Notes: generated from the letters alone by a model not told the origin. Positions 17,705 to 27,844 are shown, numbered from the stretch's first letter. The stretch: 64,000 nucleotides of DNA from Methanolobus vulcani (GCF_006546655.1 NZ_VIAQ01000015.1:124001-188000), one strand, 5' to 3'. A program made the numbers and translations.

Positions 17705-20014
17705 ATGTCTGCAAAAGATGTCTATGGAAAAATAGGGTATTTCATAGAGAAATGGCCCAAAGGAATAATTCTCGTAGCTATTCTCTTGATTATCATTGCA
17801 ATTCAGGGTGCAGGCTTGATAGAGCAGAAAAGCGGAATAGACACCTTCGTATCAAAGGATTCGGATATCTACCTGAACTATGATCATCTTTACAAACAGA
17901 ATTTTGGTAATGACCTTGTGCTGGTGCTCGTAGATTCCGATGACGCAACGGATTCTGAGGTTCTGGAAACCATCGATGATTTTGACGGGATCATAGGGAC
18001 AGATAAGAACGTTGAAACCGTGATGAGTATGGCATCCCTTGTAAAGGATGCAGCGTATTCTGTAACCGGTCGAAATGAGATACCAAACGATGATACTATA
18101 CAGGCAATAATTGCCCAGCTTCCATCTGCCTACGTTGACCAGTTCCTGCCCGACAGCACGCATACTATTATTATGGTCCAGATGACCAGCGGCATTGATG
18201 AAGATAACAAGAAAAGAGTTCTTAATCAGGTCAACAGGGCACTCGATACAGTAGATTTCCCTGCAGGCACAACAGCAGTTGCCACAGGTGATCCTGCATT
18301 TTTGATAGCGATGTCTGAGGAAATGAGCTCAAGTCTTCAGAGCATGCTCCTGCTTGCTTTCATATTGATGATCCTGGCTCTGCTGGTAGTCTTCCATCAT
18401 GTAAGATGGTGTCTTCTGCCATTGCCGGTAGTTCTTGTAGGCCTTGTATGGACATTCGGAGCAATGGGCTATATGGATATACCCATGACAATGGCAACCA
18501 TGGCAGTCTTCCCAATCCTGATAGGACTAGGAGCGGACTATGCTATCCAGTTCCACAATCGTCTTGAAGAAGAACTGGCAAAAGGCGAGTGCGTAGAAGA
18601 GGCCGTCATTGATACAATAAAGCACACAGGTCCGGCAGTAGGCACAGCAGTGGTAGCTACTTCTCTTGGATTTGTCGCCCTCTTTATTTCCAGCGTACCA
18701 ATGATACAGGATTTTGGAAAAATAAGCCTGATAGGAGTAATACTCTGTTATATTGCTTCCATGTTCATTCTTGTATCAATACTATATCTGCTGGACAGGC
18801 GGGATGAGAAAAAGGCATGTAATTCCTCTGGTCGGAATGTTCCGGCAAAAAAACAGGTCAATACAAATGATACGGCAATCGGAAGAGTTCTCAGAAAAGT
18901 ATCGATGTTCTCGGCAAAGCGGCCTATAATCGTAATTTCCCTGGCGCTCATACTTGCAGTTTCAGGCCTTTATGCCGATGAGAAAGTCGGTGTGCAGACA
19001 GATACAAAGGACTTTGTTCCCCAGGACATGCTTGCTCTGCAGAATCTTGAAAAACTGACCCGTGTCATGGGCGGTATTGACCAGATCAATATCATTGTCA
19101 AGGCCGATGACATAAAGGACCCTGATGTCCTGCAATGGATGGTTGATTTCTCGCAGCGGGAGGTAGATGACAACAGTCATATTACGGATTCAGGCAGCAT
19201 TGCTTCGCTGATATATTCCTCATACGGTTCCATACCCACTGACGAAGATACTGTAGACTATATTATTGACAGCATGTCTTCGACAGTCACTGGCCAGTAC
19301 ATCGAAGGCGGGAACATGGGAGTCATCAATCTTGATCTTGATAAGGACCTCTCTTCCGAACAGATATCCAATACCATCGATCAGGTAGAAAGCGATCTGC
19401 AATGGTATAATCCACCGGCAGGGGTCTCGGTAACAGTTACCGGTTCAAAAGTTACCACCACGTCGATCATAGATGCTCTCACATCCGGAAGAACTCAGAT
19501 GGGTTATCTTGGAATGGCCATCATCTTCCTCGGTATGCTGGTGATCTACAAGGACTGGTTGAAGGCGCTGGCCACCATATTACCAATTGTTATGGTCACC
19601 GGATGGATTGGAGGTGTGATGTACCTGCTCGATATGTCATATAATCCGCTGACAGCCACACTTGGTGCTCTTGCGATTGGTATTGGTGCAGAGTTCACGA
19701 TACTTATGCTTGAGCGTTACTTCGAGGAACGTGAAAATGGACTGGAACCCTATGATGCTCTGGAAAAGGCCGCCTCTTCCATAGGACCTGCTATTATTGC
19801 TTCAGGTTCCACTGTGATATTCGGCTTCTCAGCCCTGATAATATCCTCATTCCCTATGATAAGTGCCTTTGGAAAAGTAACGGTAATAGCCGTGGCTTTT
19901 TCGCTGGTAAGTACTGTCTTTGTCCTGCCGCCTATCATGGTAAACCTTGATCTCTGGAGGTCAGGACGCAAAACAAGTGAAAAACATATTGAATCTAACA
20001 AGGTGAGTATATGA
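17705..20014 (+). CDS. MMPL/RND-superfamily exporter (HAE3 type)
   Basis: 769 residues with the duplicated RND plan: a helix, a large outer loop (SGIDTFVSKDSDIYLNYDHL ...), a bundle of about five helices ending near residue 360, then the same again. Helix motifs ILIGLGADYAIQFHNRLEEEL and LAIGIGAEFTILMLERYFEERE mark the two SSD/MMPL repeats; in both, the polar and acidic residues of the proton path are present. Family members export hydrophobic or amphiphilic compounds or lipids by proton antiport. It overlaps the next gene by four bases and heads a unit with a surface protein and a TrmB regulator. The substrate is not known. Confidence 0.88.
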   Translation: MSAKDVYGKIGYFIEKWPKGIILVAILLIIIAIQGAGLIEQKSGIDTFVSKDSDIYLNYDHLYKQNFGNDLVLVLVDSDDATDSEVLETIDDFDGIIGTDKNVETVMSMASLVKDAAYSVTGRNEIPNDDTIQAIIAQLPSAYVDQFLPDSTHTIIMVQMTSGIDEDNKKRVLNQVNRALDTVDFPAGTTAVATGDPAFLIAMSEEMSSSLQSMLLLAFILMILALLVVFHHVRWCLLPLPVVLVGLVWTFGAMGYMDIPMTMATMAVFPILIGLGADYAIQFHNRLEEELAKGECVEEAVIDTIKHTGPAVGTAVVATSLGFVALFISSVPMIQDFGKISLIGVILCYIASMFILVSILYLLDRRDEKKACNSSGRNVPAKKQVNTNDTAIGRVLRKVSMFSAKRPIIVISLALILAVSGLYADEKVGVQTDTKDFVPQDMLALQNLEKLTRVMGGIDQINIIVKADDIKDPDVLQWMVDFSQREVDDNSHITDSGSIASLIYSSYGSIPTDEDTVDYIIDSMSSTVTGQYIEGGNMGVINLDLDKDLSSEQISNTIDQVESDLQWYNPPAGVSVTVTGSKVTTTSIIDALTSGRTQMGYLGMAIIFLGMLVIYKDWLKALATILPIVMVTGWIGGVMYLLDMSYNPLTATLGALAIGIGAEFTILMLERYFEERENGLEPYDALEKAASSIGPAIIASGSTVIFGFSALIISSFPMISAFGKVTVIAVAFSLVSTVFVLPPIMVNLDLWRSGRKTSEKHIESNKVSI

Positions 20015-21078
20015 TATCCCTCAAAAATGCAAGGATGCTGATGGCAGCTATCCTGCTGCTCAGTAGTGTACAGTTTGCTTCGGCAACTATAGATGACAGC
20101 GTTGTTTCAGAGATCGCAGATGATTATTACGATGTTTACGGCTCTCCTCATCTGGTAGCAAACCTCGCATGTGATGATACATTTGATAGGGGAGACGATG
20201 CTATCCTGTATGTGAACCTCATGAATGATGGTCAGCTCACAGGTTACGAAGCAAATGACGATAATATCGATGATGATCTCGATGAATATGGGGAAACCAT
20301 GACCCGGTCATTCATGTCAAGTGAACTTGCATCTGACAGGGCGATCACAACGGCTGATTCGATAACTGCAACACTTTCACTTGTAGATACTGATGCTCCT
20401 ATAGACATTCAGCTTGATACTGAGCTTCTGGGGTCTATTAGTTCCGGCAGGTCACTTTCATCACCAGCAGAATTTCCTATCGAAATATATGATGATGCAG
20501 AGGCAGGCACCTACAGGCTGAAGCTCTTTGTGACCTACAGGTATCAGAGAGACTCTGCTGTCACTCCTCCGTATGGTGATGTGTATTACTGGTATGAGGA
20601 TATGAACCAGACAATGTACATCGATGTTGTTGTAGAGGATGAACCTTATTTTAAGGTGATAAAGACTGAATCTGATATTCAGCAGGGTGACAAGGAAACC
20701 GTCAATATTACATATGCAAACACAGGCGATAACGTTGCATACGACTGTATTGCAAGGATAAGCGTCGTTGATCCTTTCACGACCACAGACGATGAAGCAT
20801 ATCTTGGTGATATGTATCCGGGTGATTCAAAGACAGCAACCTTTGAGGTGAATGTGGCAGATGATGCAACGGTGAAATCCTATGCAATCAACACTGAAGT
20901 GAAATATACTGATGAACATGATGACAGTCAGTATTCTGATGACCTGAAGGCTCCGGTGGATGTAGGATCATCACAGTCCGGTCTGGATGGAAATATCATG
21001 ATAGGTGCTGTTGTTCTTGTTGGTATTATTGGAACGCCTTTGTACATGCGGTCCAGGAATAAAAGAAAAGAAGAATAA
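20011..21078 (+). CDS. COG1361-type surface protein, partner of the exporter
   Basis: 355 residues: signal peptide (MLMAAILLLSSVQFASA), two or more Ig-like beta-sandwich repeats of the COG1361/S-layer-associated kind (VKVIKTESDIQQGDKETVNITYANTGDNVAYDCIARISV region), a C-terminal transmembrane helix (IMIGAVVLVGIIGTPLYM) and a basic tail. It faces outward. Its ATGA overlap with the exporter gene argues for coupled translation and a joint role, perhaps as the extracellular adaptor of the pump. Very acidic, suiting a salt-tolerant surface. Confidence 0.8.
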   Translation: MISLKNARMLMAAILLLSSVQFASATIDDSVVSEIADDYYDVYGSPHLVANLACDDTFDRGDDAILYVNLMNDGQLTGYEANDDNIDDDLDEYGETMTRSFMSSELASDRAITTADSITATLSLVDTDAPIDIQLDTELLGSISSGRSLSSPAEFPIEIYDDAEAGTYRLKLFVTYRYQRDSAVTPPYGDVYYWYEDMNQTMYIDVVVEDEPYFKVIKTESDIQQGDKETVNITYANTGDNVAYDCIARISVVDPFTTTDDEAYLGDMYPGDSKTATFEVNVADDATVKSYAINTEVKYTDEHDDSQYSDDLKAPVDVGSSQSGLDGNIMIGAVVLVGIIGTPLYMRSRNKRKEE

Positions 21079-21142
21079 TAATGAACAGGGATAAAGTATG
21101 ACCATAGGGAAATAACAAATAAAGGAACTACGGTAAGTAATT

Positions 21143-21934
21143 ATGATGGACAAACTGATAGAAGCACTTCAGCAACTGGGGCTAACATCTTATGAAGCAA
21201 AGGTCCTGATTGCACTTACCCAGTATGGAAGTGGCACGGCTGCGGATATCCATGCCCTTTCAGGTATTCCGCGCTCCGCAGTTTATGGTGTGATTACAAA
21301 ACTCGATGACAAGGGACTGATCGAGACTCAGAATACCAAACCCATGCGCTATAAGGCACTGCCACCGGAAGTACTGATTAACAGGTTGAAGGCGGACTAT
21401 GAGAAAGCTATTGAATTCTCTGGTGACCAGCTTGAGAACATATACCATGCGAAGGATGGCGATAAGGAAGAAGGCTCGGTCTGGAATATAAGCGGTGTGA
21501 AAAATGTCAATGATAAGATAAACCTGATGCTGGAATCTGCCGGAGAAGAGATTGTATTTGCTTCTTCATATTCTTCTTTATATGAAGTGACAAAAGTCTA
21601 TCCAATAATGGACAGCATAAAAGATACAGTCCAGAAAAAGATCCGTGAAGGTGTGCAGGTAAAAATCACCGGGCGTGACAAGGAACATGTGGGGGAGTTT
21701 GTCAAGGAATTTCCAGGAGCTCAGGTCAGGGTCTACGGCAAAGTAAAAAAATCCAGTCCGCTTAAAGGCGGAATATTGCTTGTGGACAATAGGGAAATTC
21801 TCGTCATTACTATAAAAAATGATGTTGTCCCCATTAGTCTCAATGCCACATGGTATGGCGGACAGGAGCATGTGGAGATATTCAGGCATTTTGTAGATAC
21901 TGAATGGGAATCATCTACTCCGATATCTGTATGA
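21143..21934 (+). CDS. TrmB-family transcriptional regulator
   Basis: 263 residues. The first 70 form the TrmB winged helix (LQQLGLTSYEAKVLIALTQYGSGTAADIHALSGIPRSAVYGVITKLDDKGLI). A dimerising coiled coil and the C-terminal ligand-binding domain follow. In the family, this domain resembles phospholipase D and binds sugars, but many members sense other compounds. It is the third gene of the exporter unit, 64 bp on. The likely targets are the two palindromes around the exporter TATA box. The start is one of two adjacent ATG codons. Confidence 0.85.
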   Translation: MMDKLIEALQQLGLTSYEAKVLIALTQYGSGTAADIHALSGIPRSAVYGVITKLDDKGLIETQNTKPMRYKALPPEVLINRLKADYEKAIEFSGDQLENIYHAKDGDKEEGSVWNISGVKNVNDKINLMLESAGEEIVFASSYSSLYEVTKVYPIMDSIKDTVQKKIREGVQVKITGRDKEHVGEFVKEFPGAQVRVYGKVKKSSPLKGGILLVDNREILVITIKNDVVPISLNATWYGGQEHVEIFRHFVDTEWESSTPISV

Positions 21935-22024
21935 CTAATTGCTTTTTAACTTGTGTGCAATATACTGTATTTATGATATTGTGATTATCGTAGTTATTAA
22001 TAGGTAATAGGGAAGTCCGGGAGT

Positions 22025-22702
22025 ATGGCCAACTACAAAAATCTATGGTTAGATGTTGAGGGAAAAGATATTCCGGCAACAATCCAACTTGATCCGGTCA
22101 TCTTCAGGTATACACATCCTGATGCTCATATTCTTGATGTTGCATGCGCCACAGGAAATGTAAGTATAAAACTGGCTTCACATGGATTTTTGGTCACAAG
22201 CATCGACATTAATCGCGATGCTCTGGAAATGACTGCAAAAGCTGCCACAGAAAATGAAATCCAGATGGCTCCTGCATTTGCAAGAGCCACAGCCGTTGCT
22301 CTTCCTTTTGCAGAAGAATGTTTTGATGTTGTTATTATGCAGGCTTTTCTCACGGTTGTTGGTTCAAAGGAAGACCGCTCCAGAATTGTGCGTGAAGCCT
22401 GCCGTGTCCTTAAACCGGATGGTCATCTCTACATTGCAGATTTCGGACAGACGTGGCATTCGCAAATTTATCGTAAACGTTACCTCAGGGACTTGCCTGT
22501 GACAAAAGAAGAGGGTTCATTTTTAGCTTATGATGAGAAGACCGGTGAGGTTGCTTATACTGCTCACCATTTTACTGAGAAGGAACTTGTTTTTTTGTTA
22601 ATTGAGAATGGTTTTGAGGTTGAGTTTTTCAAAAGGGACACTTTTATGACAAGGACCGGGAATCGGGTAAATGGGTTTGTTGTGGTGGGGAAAAAGAGTT
22701 GA
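22025..22702 (+). CDS. Class I SAM-dependent methyltransferase
   Basis: 225 residues of UbiE/Methyltransf_11 type. SAM motif I is ILDVACATGNVSIKLA, with acidic residue after strand 2 (VTSIDINRD), motif III LPFAEECFDVVIMQAFL and post-motif ACRVLKPDGHLYIADFG. The substrate is unknown. The 3' end of the gene, from about 22454, is repeated at 23902-24129 in decayed form beyond the transglutaminase gene. Confidence 0.85.
   Translation: MANYKNLWLDVEGKDIPATIQLDPVIFRYTHPDAHILDVACATGNVSIKLASHGFLVTSIDINRDALEMTAKAATENEIQMAPAFARATAVALPFAEECFDVVIMQAFLTVVGSKEDRSRIVREACRVLKPDGHLYIADFGQTWHSQIYRKRYLRDLPVTKEEGSFLAYDEKTGEVAYTAHHFTEKELVFLLIENGFEVEFFKRDTFMTRTGNRVNGFVVVGKKS
22454..22683 (+). repeat. Direct repeat, copy 1 (3' end of methyltransferase gene)
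   Basis: About 230 bases from TGGCATTCGCAAAT to TGGGTTT at the gene end that recur, with scattered substitutions, at 23902-24129. Confidence 0.9.
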
Positions 22703-22852
22703 TCTTTTTCTTCATATATTTTGGTATGAATTTGAATCTGTAATTCTCTCACAAAATTGATAGCCTGCAACCATGGAAGGCATGCACAATCGCATAAACC
22801 ATTAAAATGAGGAATTCTACAGAACTGAAAAAAGAGAAAGAAGATGAAAAAA

Positions 22853-23737
22853 TTAATAATAACTGTGAGGAATAGAATACCAATTATCAGGTGCATCTCC
22901 TGTACCTGAACTTATATCAATGATGTATTTATTGTTATAATAATACCAGAGTTCTACCACAGAGTAGTTTTCATCCCGGAAGTAATCGAAGTCAATATCT
23001 TCGTAATTGTCAGGATAGACCACTTCCTCAAGGTCATCGTCATAGTACGGACCTACTGTGGCATCCACAGGGAACCATTCCCCATCCTCGTAGACTTCGA
23101 CCCATGCATGTCCACCATTAATGTTACTGCTAGTTACCTGACCCATAACAACCCTTAAGGTATCTTCATCATATTCACCGGAGCCCATCAGTAACGATGC
23201 AAGAGTATTAGCCTGTTCGGCACAATCACTCACGATCTCACCTGACACAGGGTTTGAATCGAAGTCCGGAGTATCCTGCAGAAACTCCGTAGGAGTGAGC
23301 CATCCATCCGGCTGGTTGTTCAGGGTAGCATCAGATACCCATATCCATGAAACTGCAGTCTTATATATCTCATCTGCGTCATCAAAGTCTTCATCCCTAA
23401 GATAGTCCTGCACAGCATCAGCGTATGGTGTTACATATTCCTGAACCCGTAAATCACCTGTCGTTTCAGGAGGATTGGCCTGAATAAAATCTTTGAGTTC
23501 TTTTTTGTCAGCCGCTTCCTGCTGTATCCATGGAACTGGATCCATAAGGATATTTTCAGAAAGAGTGTTTGAAGGAACAGCATTTATTGTATCTTCTGAT
23601 CTCATATTGTCTGAAACATTTTCTTCAAGAGATACAGAAGAAAAAGATGTAGTTGAATCATCGTCTTCATCAGATGCAGCATACACCGAAAACATCAGTA
23701 TTGCTACCAGGAAAATAAGAAGTATCGATTTTTTCAT
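22853..23737 (-). CDS. Exported transglutaminase-like protein
   Basis: 294 residues with a clear signal peptide (LLIFLVAILMFSVYAAS). The transglutaminase/cysteine-protease triad is complete: Cys172 in SDCAEQANTLASLL, His210 in GGHAWVEVY and Asp225 in WFPVDATVGP. It acts outside the cell, where archaeal members are thought to cleave or cross-link peptides; the substrate is unknown. A stretch of about 60 Ser/Asp-rich residues links signal and domain. It lies reversed between a methyltransferase gene and the decayed copy of that gene's 3' end. Confidence 0.85.
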   Translation of the reverse strand: MKKSILLIFLVAILMFSVYAASDEDDDSTTSFSSVSLEENVSDNMRSEDTINAVPSNTLSENILMDPVPWIQQEAADKKELKDFIQANPPETTGDLRVQEYVTPYADAVQDYLRDEDFDDADEIYKTAVSWIWVSDATLNNQPDGWLTPTEFLQDTPDFDSNPVSGEIVSDCAEQANTLASLLMGSGEYDEDTLRVVMGQVTSSNINGGHAWVEVYEDGEWFPVDATVGPYYDDDLEEVVYPDNYEDIDFDYFRDENYSVVELWYYYNNKYIIDISSGTGDAPDNWYSIPHSYY

Positions 23738-23901
23738 AGTATTTAGCCCTATTTGACTACATGAATTCTGTTTGGTATGTTAACTATAACTCCCTTCCTT
23801 TTATATAATTTTAGTTATCACTACAATAAATTAGTTATTTATAACAAAAATTAGTCGTGTAAAGTGTTTTGCAGCTTTACGTGGAACAAAACAATTACTT
23901 T

Positions 23902-24133
23902 GTGGCATTCGCAAATCTATCGTGAACGTTACCTCAGGGATTTGCCAGTGACAAAGGAAGAGGGTTCATTTTTAGCCAATGATGAGATAACCGGTGAATT
24001 TGCTTATACTGCTCATTATTTTACTGAGAAAGAACTTATTTTTTTGTTGATTGAGAATGGGTTTGAGGTAGAGTTTTTTAAGAGGGATACGTTTGTGACG
24101 AGGACAGGGAATCAGGTTAATGGGTTTCAGTAA
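23902..24133 (+). pseudogene. Methyltransferase 3' fragment
   Basis: It encodes the last 75 or so residues of a close homologue of the methyltransferase at 22025-22702 (WHSQIYRERYLRDLPVTKEE ... FFKRDTFVTRTGNQVNGF). The SAM-binding N-terminal two thirds are missing. An ATG 38 bases upstream gives an open frame, but its leading residues are unrelated, so a working enzyme is excluded. Confidence 0.85.
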
Positions 24134-24274
24134 CTTTCATTGATACAGTTGGAACATTGGCCATAATTATTATGTACATTTGATAAATTGTATAATGTAA
24201 ACAGTCTGATAAAGAATCCGATTCTTTCTTTTTCTTTTCAGTACTTGCAGCAACATTGTCATTGAGGATCAACG

Positions 24275-26812
24275 ATGGACCGGAAGTTCAAATTCAGCCT
24301 TATAATCCTGTTATTTATGGTATCGTTCATATGTGCAGCCGGAACATCGGCTGCACTAAAGGAACAAACAGAAAACTCTCTTGAAGTTTCAGATGTAATT
24401 TCAATATCCAACGTAACAGATTCTTATTTTGAGGAACTTGCCAGAGATGAAAATGTAACTTATACGGATCGAACCCTGCTTGGTTGCTGGAGTCCTGATG
24501 GCAGCAAGGTTCTGGTACTAACAAGATACGCTCCGTTAGGTGAGCCCGAACTGGATGCATTCTATCTTGTAAATGCAGATGGTACTGAGCCCAAAGAGAT
24601 TATAGCAACCAGAAATAACACCATGGATAGGTCACTGGAATTAGTAGCAGATGAATATTTTAAAATAGCCCGGTGGAACTCTGCCGGTGACAGTTTCGCA
24701 TTTAATGCAAATGTTGTTCGTGTGAACAATACTTTTGTCGTCATAAATGGTGAGACTTTTGTGGGGGCAGCAGGCATGGGAATTGTCTGTATTGCAGACG
24801 TTGATGGTGATGTCGTAAGATCTGTAGGTACGGGTTTGTCCGGGGTGGATTCCATAAGGGTAAATTCTACAGACATAGGTCGTGTACATGGGTTGGAATG
24901 GGAACCTGATGGGACAGATGCAGCTGTGATAATCGATGGCCAATTGCATGTGACTGATCAGTACGTTTCCTTTTTGAACCAGCTAACCAACAGTTCCATT
25001 GAAGAAAGTATAGATGAATGTATGTGGAATCATCAAGGTAACAGAATAGCCTTCGCTGGAGAAGACCTATGGATTATCGACAAACATGATGGAAGCAGCC
25101 TTAAGAAACTTGCTTCGAATGCGGATAGACTTATTGGCTGGAGTCTGGATGATAGTATGATCTATTATTCGAGCTTTGATGATGGAATCTCTTCACAATA
25201 TGTCGTGCGACTGAATGACAGTAAAATAACAAAGATGAGCACTGGGAGCTTAGATGATTCTCTCATCATTGGTCCGGATGGACGGATATTGTTCACGACC
25301 ACATTTGCCAGCGGTAAATATTCCACTAATTCATGCCTTTATGTTGCTGATGCAGACGGTAATAACCAGAAACTGCTTGAGGAAAAAGAATACCGATATC
25401 CTGCTTATCTGGCAGGGGTTTCCTGGAGTCCGAAAGGGGATAAAATAACAGTCTCAGACGGTATCATAAATGCAGATGGTTCCGCAAAGGTGGATATTCC
25501 TTTGCGGCAGTCATTCTCATGGCATCCTTCCGGTGATTATATTGCATTTGAAACAGGTGATTCTGTAGGTAAGATATATACCACCAGAGTATGTATTGCA
25601 AATTCTGATGGCAGCGGAATAACCCAGATATCTCCTGATGACGATTGTTCGTATTCTTTTGATGGCTGGAGCCCTGACGGAAGCAGGATGCTGATCACGC
25701 GATATGATCTTAATTTTACAAAGCAGGAATTGCTTGTCGTCAGCTTTGAGGGTTTTGAGGAACGATCATTGAATACCATCTCTCCAGAAGCTCCATCAGA
25801 AGAATGGAATATATCTTTAGGAGTGGCTAATGCTGACGTTTTAAGAAGTGTGGAACAAACATCAGATGGTGGGTATATAGTTGCAGGTACATCAAAATCT
25901 CTTGCAGAGGGTTCCAAAGATGTATGGTTGGTTAAGCTCGATAAAGAAGGGAACATTGAGTGGAACAATACTTATGGAGATAAGTATGCAGAGTGGGGCT
26001 TTGTGGCAAAGCAAACGTCAGATGAAGGATATGCATTATCAGGTTATTCATTTCCCAATGGGTTTGGTCAACCCTATCTTTTAAAAGTCGACAAAGATGG
26101 AAATGAAGAATGGAGCAAAATTGATGATGAAATCAGCCATGATGATTATCTAGAGTATGTAGCTGAGCGTACCAGTGATGGAGGTTACATTATTGCTGAT
26201 ATCATAGAGTATGAAAAACCAGATCCTAATGGTTTAGACCTTTTAGTTGACATGGATATCAATCTTACAAAATATGACAGGGATGGGGTCAGGGAATGGA
26301 ATACTACATTTGGCCAGGAAATATATTCAGAGCTTATAGAAGTGGATTTACATCCTGTAAGACAAACTAGTGATGACGGATACATAATTGCCGGAACAAT
26401 GGTAGTGAATAAAACAAACAATTATGATATCTGGCTGATCAAGACTGATGAATCTGGTAATGAACAATGGAACAAAACCTATGGTGGACCAATGGATGAT
26501 TCGGCATTCTGTGTATCATTAACTTCTGATAATGGTTATGTTATTGCAGGAATGTATAACGATTCATGGGGATTTAGTGTGGAAGGTTCTGCTTTCATAC
26601 TTAAAACAGATGCCGATGGAAACAAGGAATGGATTAAAGAGTTCTCTAATTGTACACTCTCTTCCGTTGAACAGACATCAGACAATGGTTATGTTGCTGC
26701 TGGTATTAAGGATGGTAGGTCATGGGTAGTTAAGCTGGAAGGGGATAAAGCTGTAAGCGATGATTCAAATGTTTTGCATAAGCTGTTGAACTATATCTAC
26801 AGTTTTTTTTAA
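24275..26812 (+). CDS. Large exported beta-propeller protein
   Basis: 845 residues with a signal peptide (FSLIILLFMVSFICAAG). Residues about 60-510 are TolB-like PD40 blades (WSPDGSKVLVLTR, WNHQGNRIAFAGE, WSPKGDKITVSD, WSPDGSRMLITR). Residues about 520-830 are repeats of the type TSDGGYIVAGTS...DVWLVKLDKEGNIEWNNTYG, five to six times, a second propeller. It presumably binds proteins or glycans at the surface. There is no C-terminal anchor. It has a shorter paralogue at 29158-30837. Confidence 0.8.
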   Translation: MDRKFKFSLIILLFMVSFICAAGTSAALKEQTENSLEVSDVISISNVTDSYFEELARDENVTYTDRTLLGCWSPDGSKVLVLTRYAPLGEPELDAFYLVNADGTEPKEIIATRNNTMDRSLELVADEYFKIARWNSAGDSFAFNANVVRVNNTFVVINGETFVGAAGMGIVCIADVDGDVVRSVGTGLSGVDSIRVNSTDIGRVHGLEWEPDGTDAAVIIDGQLHVTDQYVSFLNQLTNSSIEESIDECMWNHQGNRIAFAGEDLWIIDKHDGSSLKKLASNADRLIGWSLDDSMIYYSSFDDGISSQYVVRLNDSKITKMSTGSLDDSLIIGPDGRILFTTTFASGKYSTNSCLYVADADGNNQKLLEEKEYRYPAYLAGVSWSPKGDKITVSDGIINADGSAKVDIPLRQSFSWHPSGDYIAFETGDSVGKIYTTRVCIANSDGSGITQISPDDDCSYSFDGWSPDGSRMLITRYDLNFTKQELLVVSFEGFEERSLNTISPEAPSEEWNISLGVANADVLRSVEQTSDGGYIVAGTSKSLAEGSKDVWLVKLDKEGNIEWNNTYGDKYAEWGFVAKQTSDEGYALSGYSFPNGFGQPYLLKVDKDGNEEWSKIDDEISHDDYLEYVAERTSDGGYIIADIIEYEKPDPNGLDLLVDMDINLTKYDRDGVREWNTTFGQEIYSELIEVDLHPVRQTSDDGYIIAGTMVVNKTNNYDIWLIKTDESGNEQWNKTYGGPMDDSAFCVSLTSDNGYVIAGMYNDSWGFSVEGSAFILKTDADGNKEWIKEFSNCTLSSVEQTSDNGYVAAGIKDGRSWVVKLEGDKAVSDDSNVLHKLLNYIYSFF

Positions 26813-26917
26813 ATTGGACTGGAAGAGAAAAGTAAATGAATATTGCAGGTTCATATCTATCACAAAAAGAGCCGGTTATGTATCTGCATATCCGCTTTTC
26901 ATCAGGAGCTGATACTC

Positions 26918-27736
26918 ATTACTCACATAATTGTTGATCAGGATCTTTGCACAGGCTGCGGTATTTGTGCAAAGATATGTATGCTAGGTATTATCGAATT
27001 AGATGAAAAGTCAAATCTTCCACAGGTGCAGGAAGCAAACATACTTCGCTGCATTAAATGTGGACACTGCGAGGCTTTCTGTCCGTCTCAGGCGCTGCTT
27101 CTGAACATGCGCCCGGATGAGAAAATTATCCTGCCTGCCGGTGCTGGTGATATCTCTACAGAGAATATAGGTTTTTATCTTAAGAAACGCAGGTCTGTTC
27201 GGCATTTTACAGAAGATCCTGTTCCACGGGAAAAAATACTTGAAATCCTTGACATTGCCCGCTACGCTGCATCAGGAACCAATGGTCAGCCGGTTCAGTG
27301 GCTCGTTGTTCACGACCCGGAAAGAGTCAGGAAGATTGCCGGACTCACAATCGAATGGATGGAAAGCCTTGTGAATACCTCTCATCCTATGAGTGCCTAC
27401 GTACCTGCATTTATTTCAGCATGGGAACATGGCCACGATGTCATCTGCCGGGATGCTCCGCATCTGCTCTTTGCACACATTCCTGAAGAAAATCCGATTG
27501 CACCTGTCGATGCCATAATCGCGTTAACCCATTTCGATATCACAGCTCCTGCATTTGGAGTAGGTACCTGCTGGGCTGGCTTTGTTGCAGCGGCTGCAAC
27601 AGATTACAAACCTCTACAGGAAGAACTTGGCCTGCCGGAAGGAAGAAAAAGCGCTTACGCAATATTATTCGGAAATCCCCAGTATAAGATATATGGCATT
27701 CCACGCAGGAAGCCACTTGAAGTTATGTGGCAATAA
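26918..27736 (+). CDS. Ferredoxin-domain nitroreductase
   Basis: The N-terminal 65 residues carry two 4Fe-4S sites (CTGCGICAKICMLGII and CIKCGHCEAFCPSQAL). The remainder is an FMN-dependent nitroreductase fold (KKRRSVRHFTEDPVP, RYAASGTNGQPVQWLVV, WAGFVAAAATDYKP, ILFGNPQYKIYGIPRRK). It is a flavin oxidoreductase probably fed from ferredoxin; the substrate is unknown. The start is odd. Homologues begin with an ATG just before THIIVDQDLC, but here that codon is ATT (26918-26920), with AGGAG nine bases upstream. The only standard upstream start in frame is TTG at 26843, which would add 25 unconserved residues. Confidence 0.82.
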   Translation: MTHIIVDQDLCTGCGICAKICMLGIIELDEKSNLPQVQEANILRCIKCGHCEAFCPSQALLLNMRPDEKIILPAGAGDISTENIGFYLKKRRSVRHFTEDPVPREKILEILDIARYAASGTNGQPVQWLVVHDPERVRKIAGLTIEWMESLVNTSHPMSAYVPAFISAWEHGHDVICRDAPHLLFAHIPEENPIAPVDAIIALTHFDITAPAFGVGTCWAGFVAAAATDYKPLQEELGLPEGRKSAYAILFGNPQYKIYGIPRRKPLEVMWQ

Positions 27737-27813
27737 TGCAATTTCAAAACTTAGTTGAATGCCCTTAGAAAAGAACTTTTAATTGAACAAGTAAAACAGC
27801 ATTTCATCAAAAA

Positions 27814-27844
27814 AGTAAGCAAATCCTGCAATTGTCTTGCAGGA
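27814..27844 (-). terminator. Hairpin terminator of fae
   Basis: Perfect eight-pair stem TCCTGCAA / TTGCAGGA with a five-base loop (27824-27844), nine bases past the fae stop. A T-rich tract containing TTTTTT follows on the minus strand. Confidence 0.75.
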
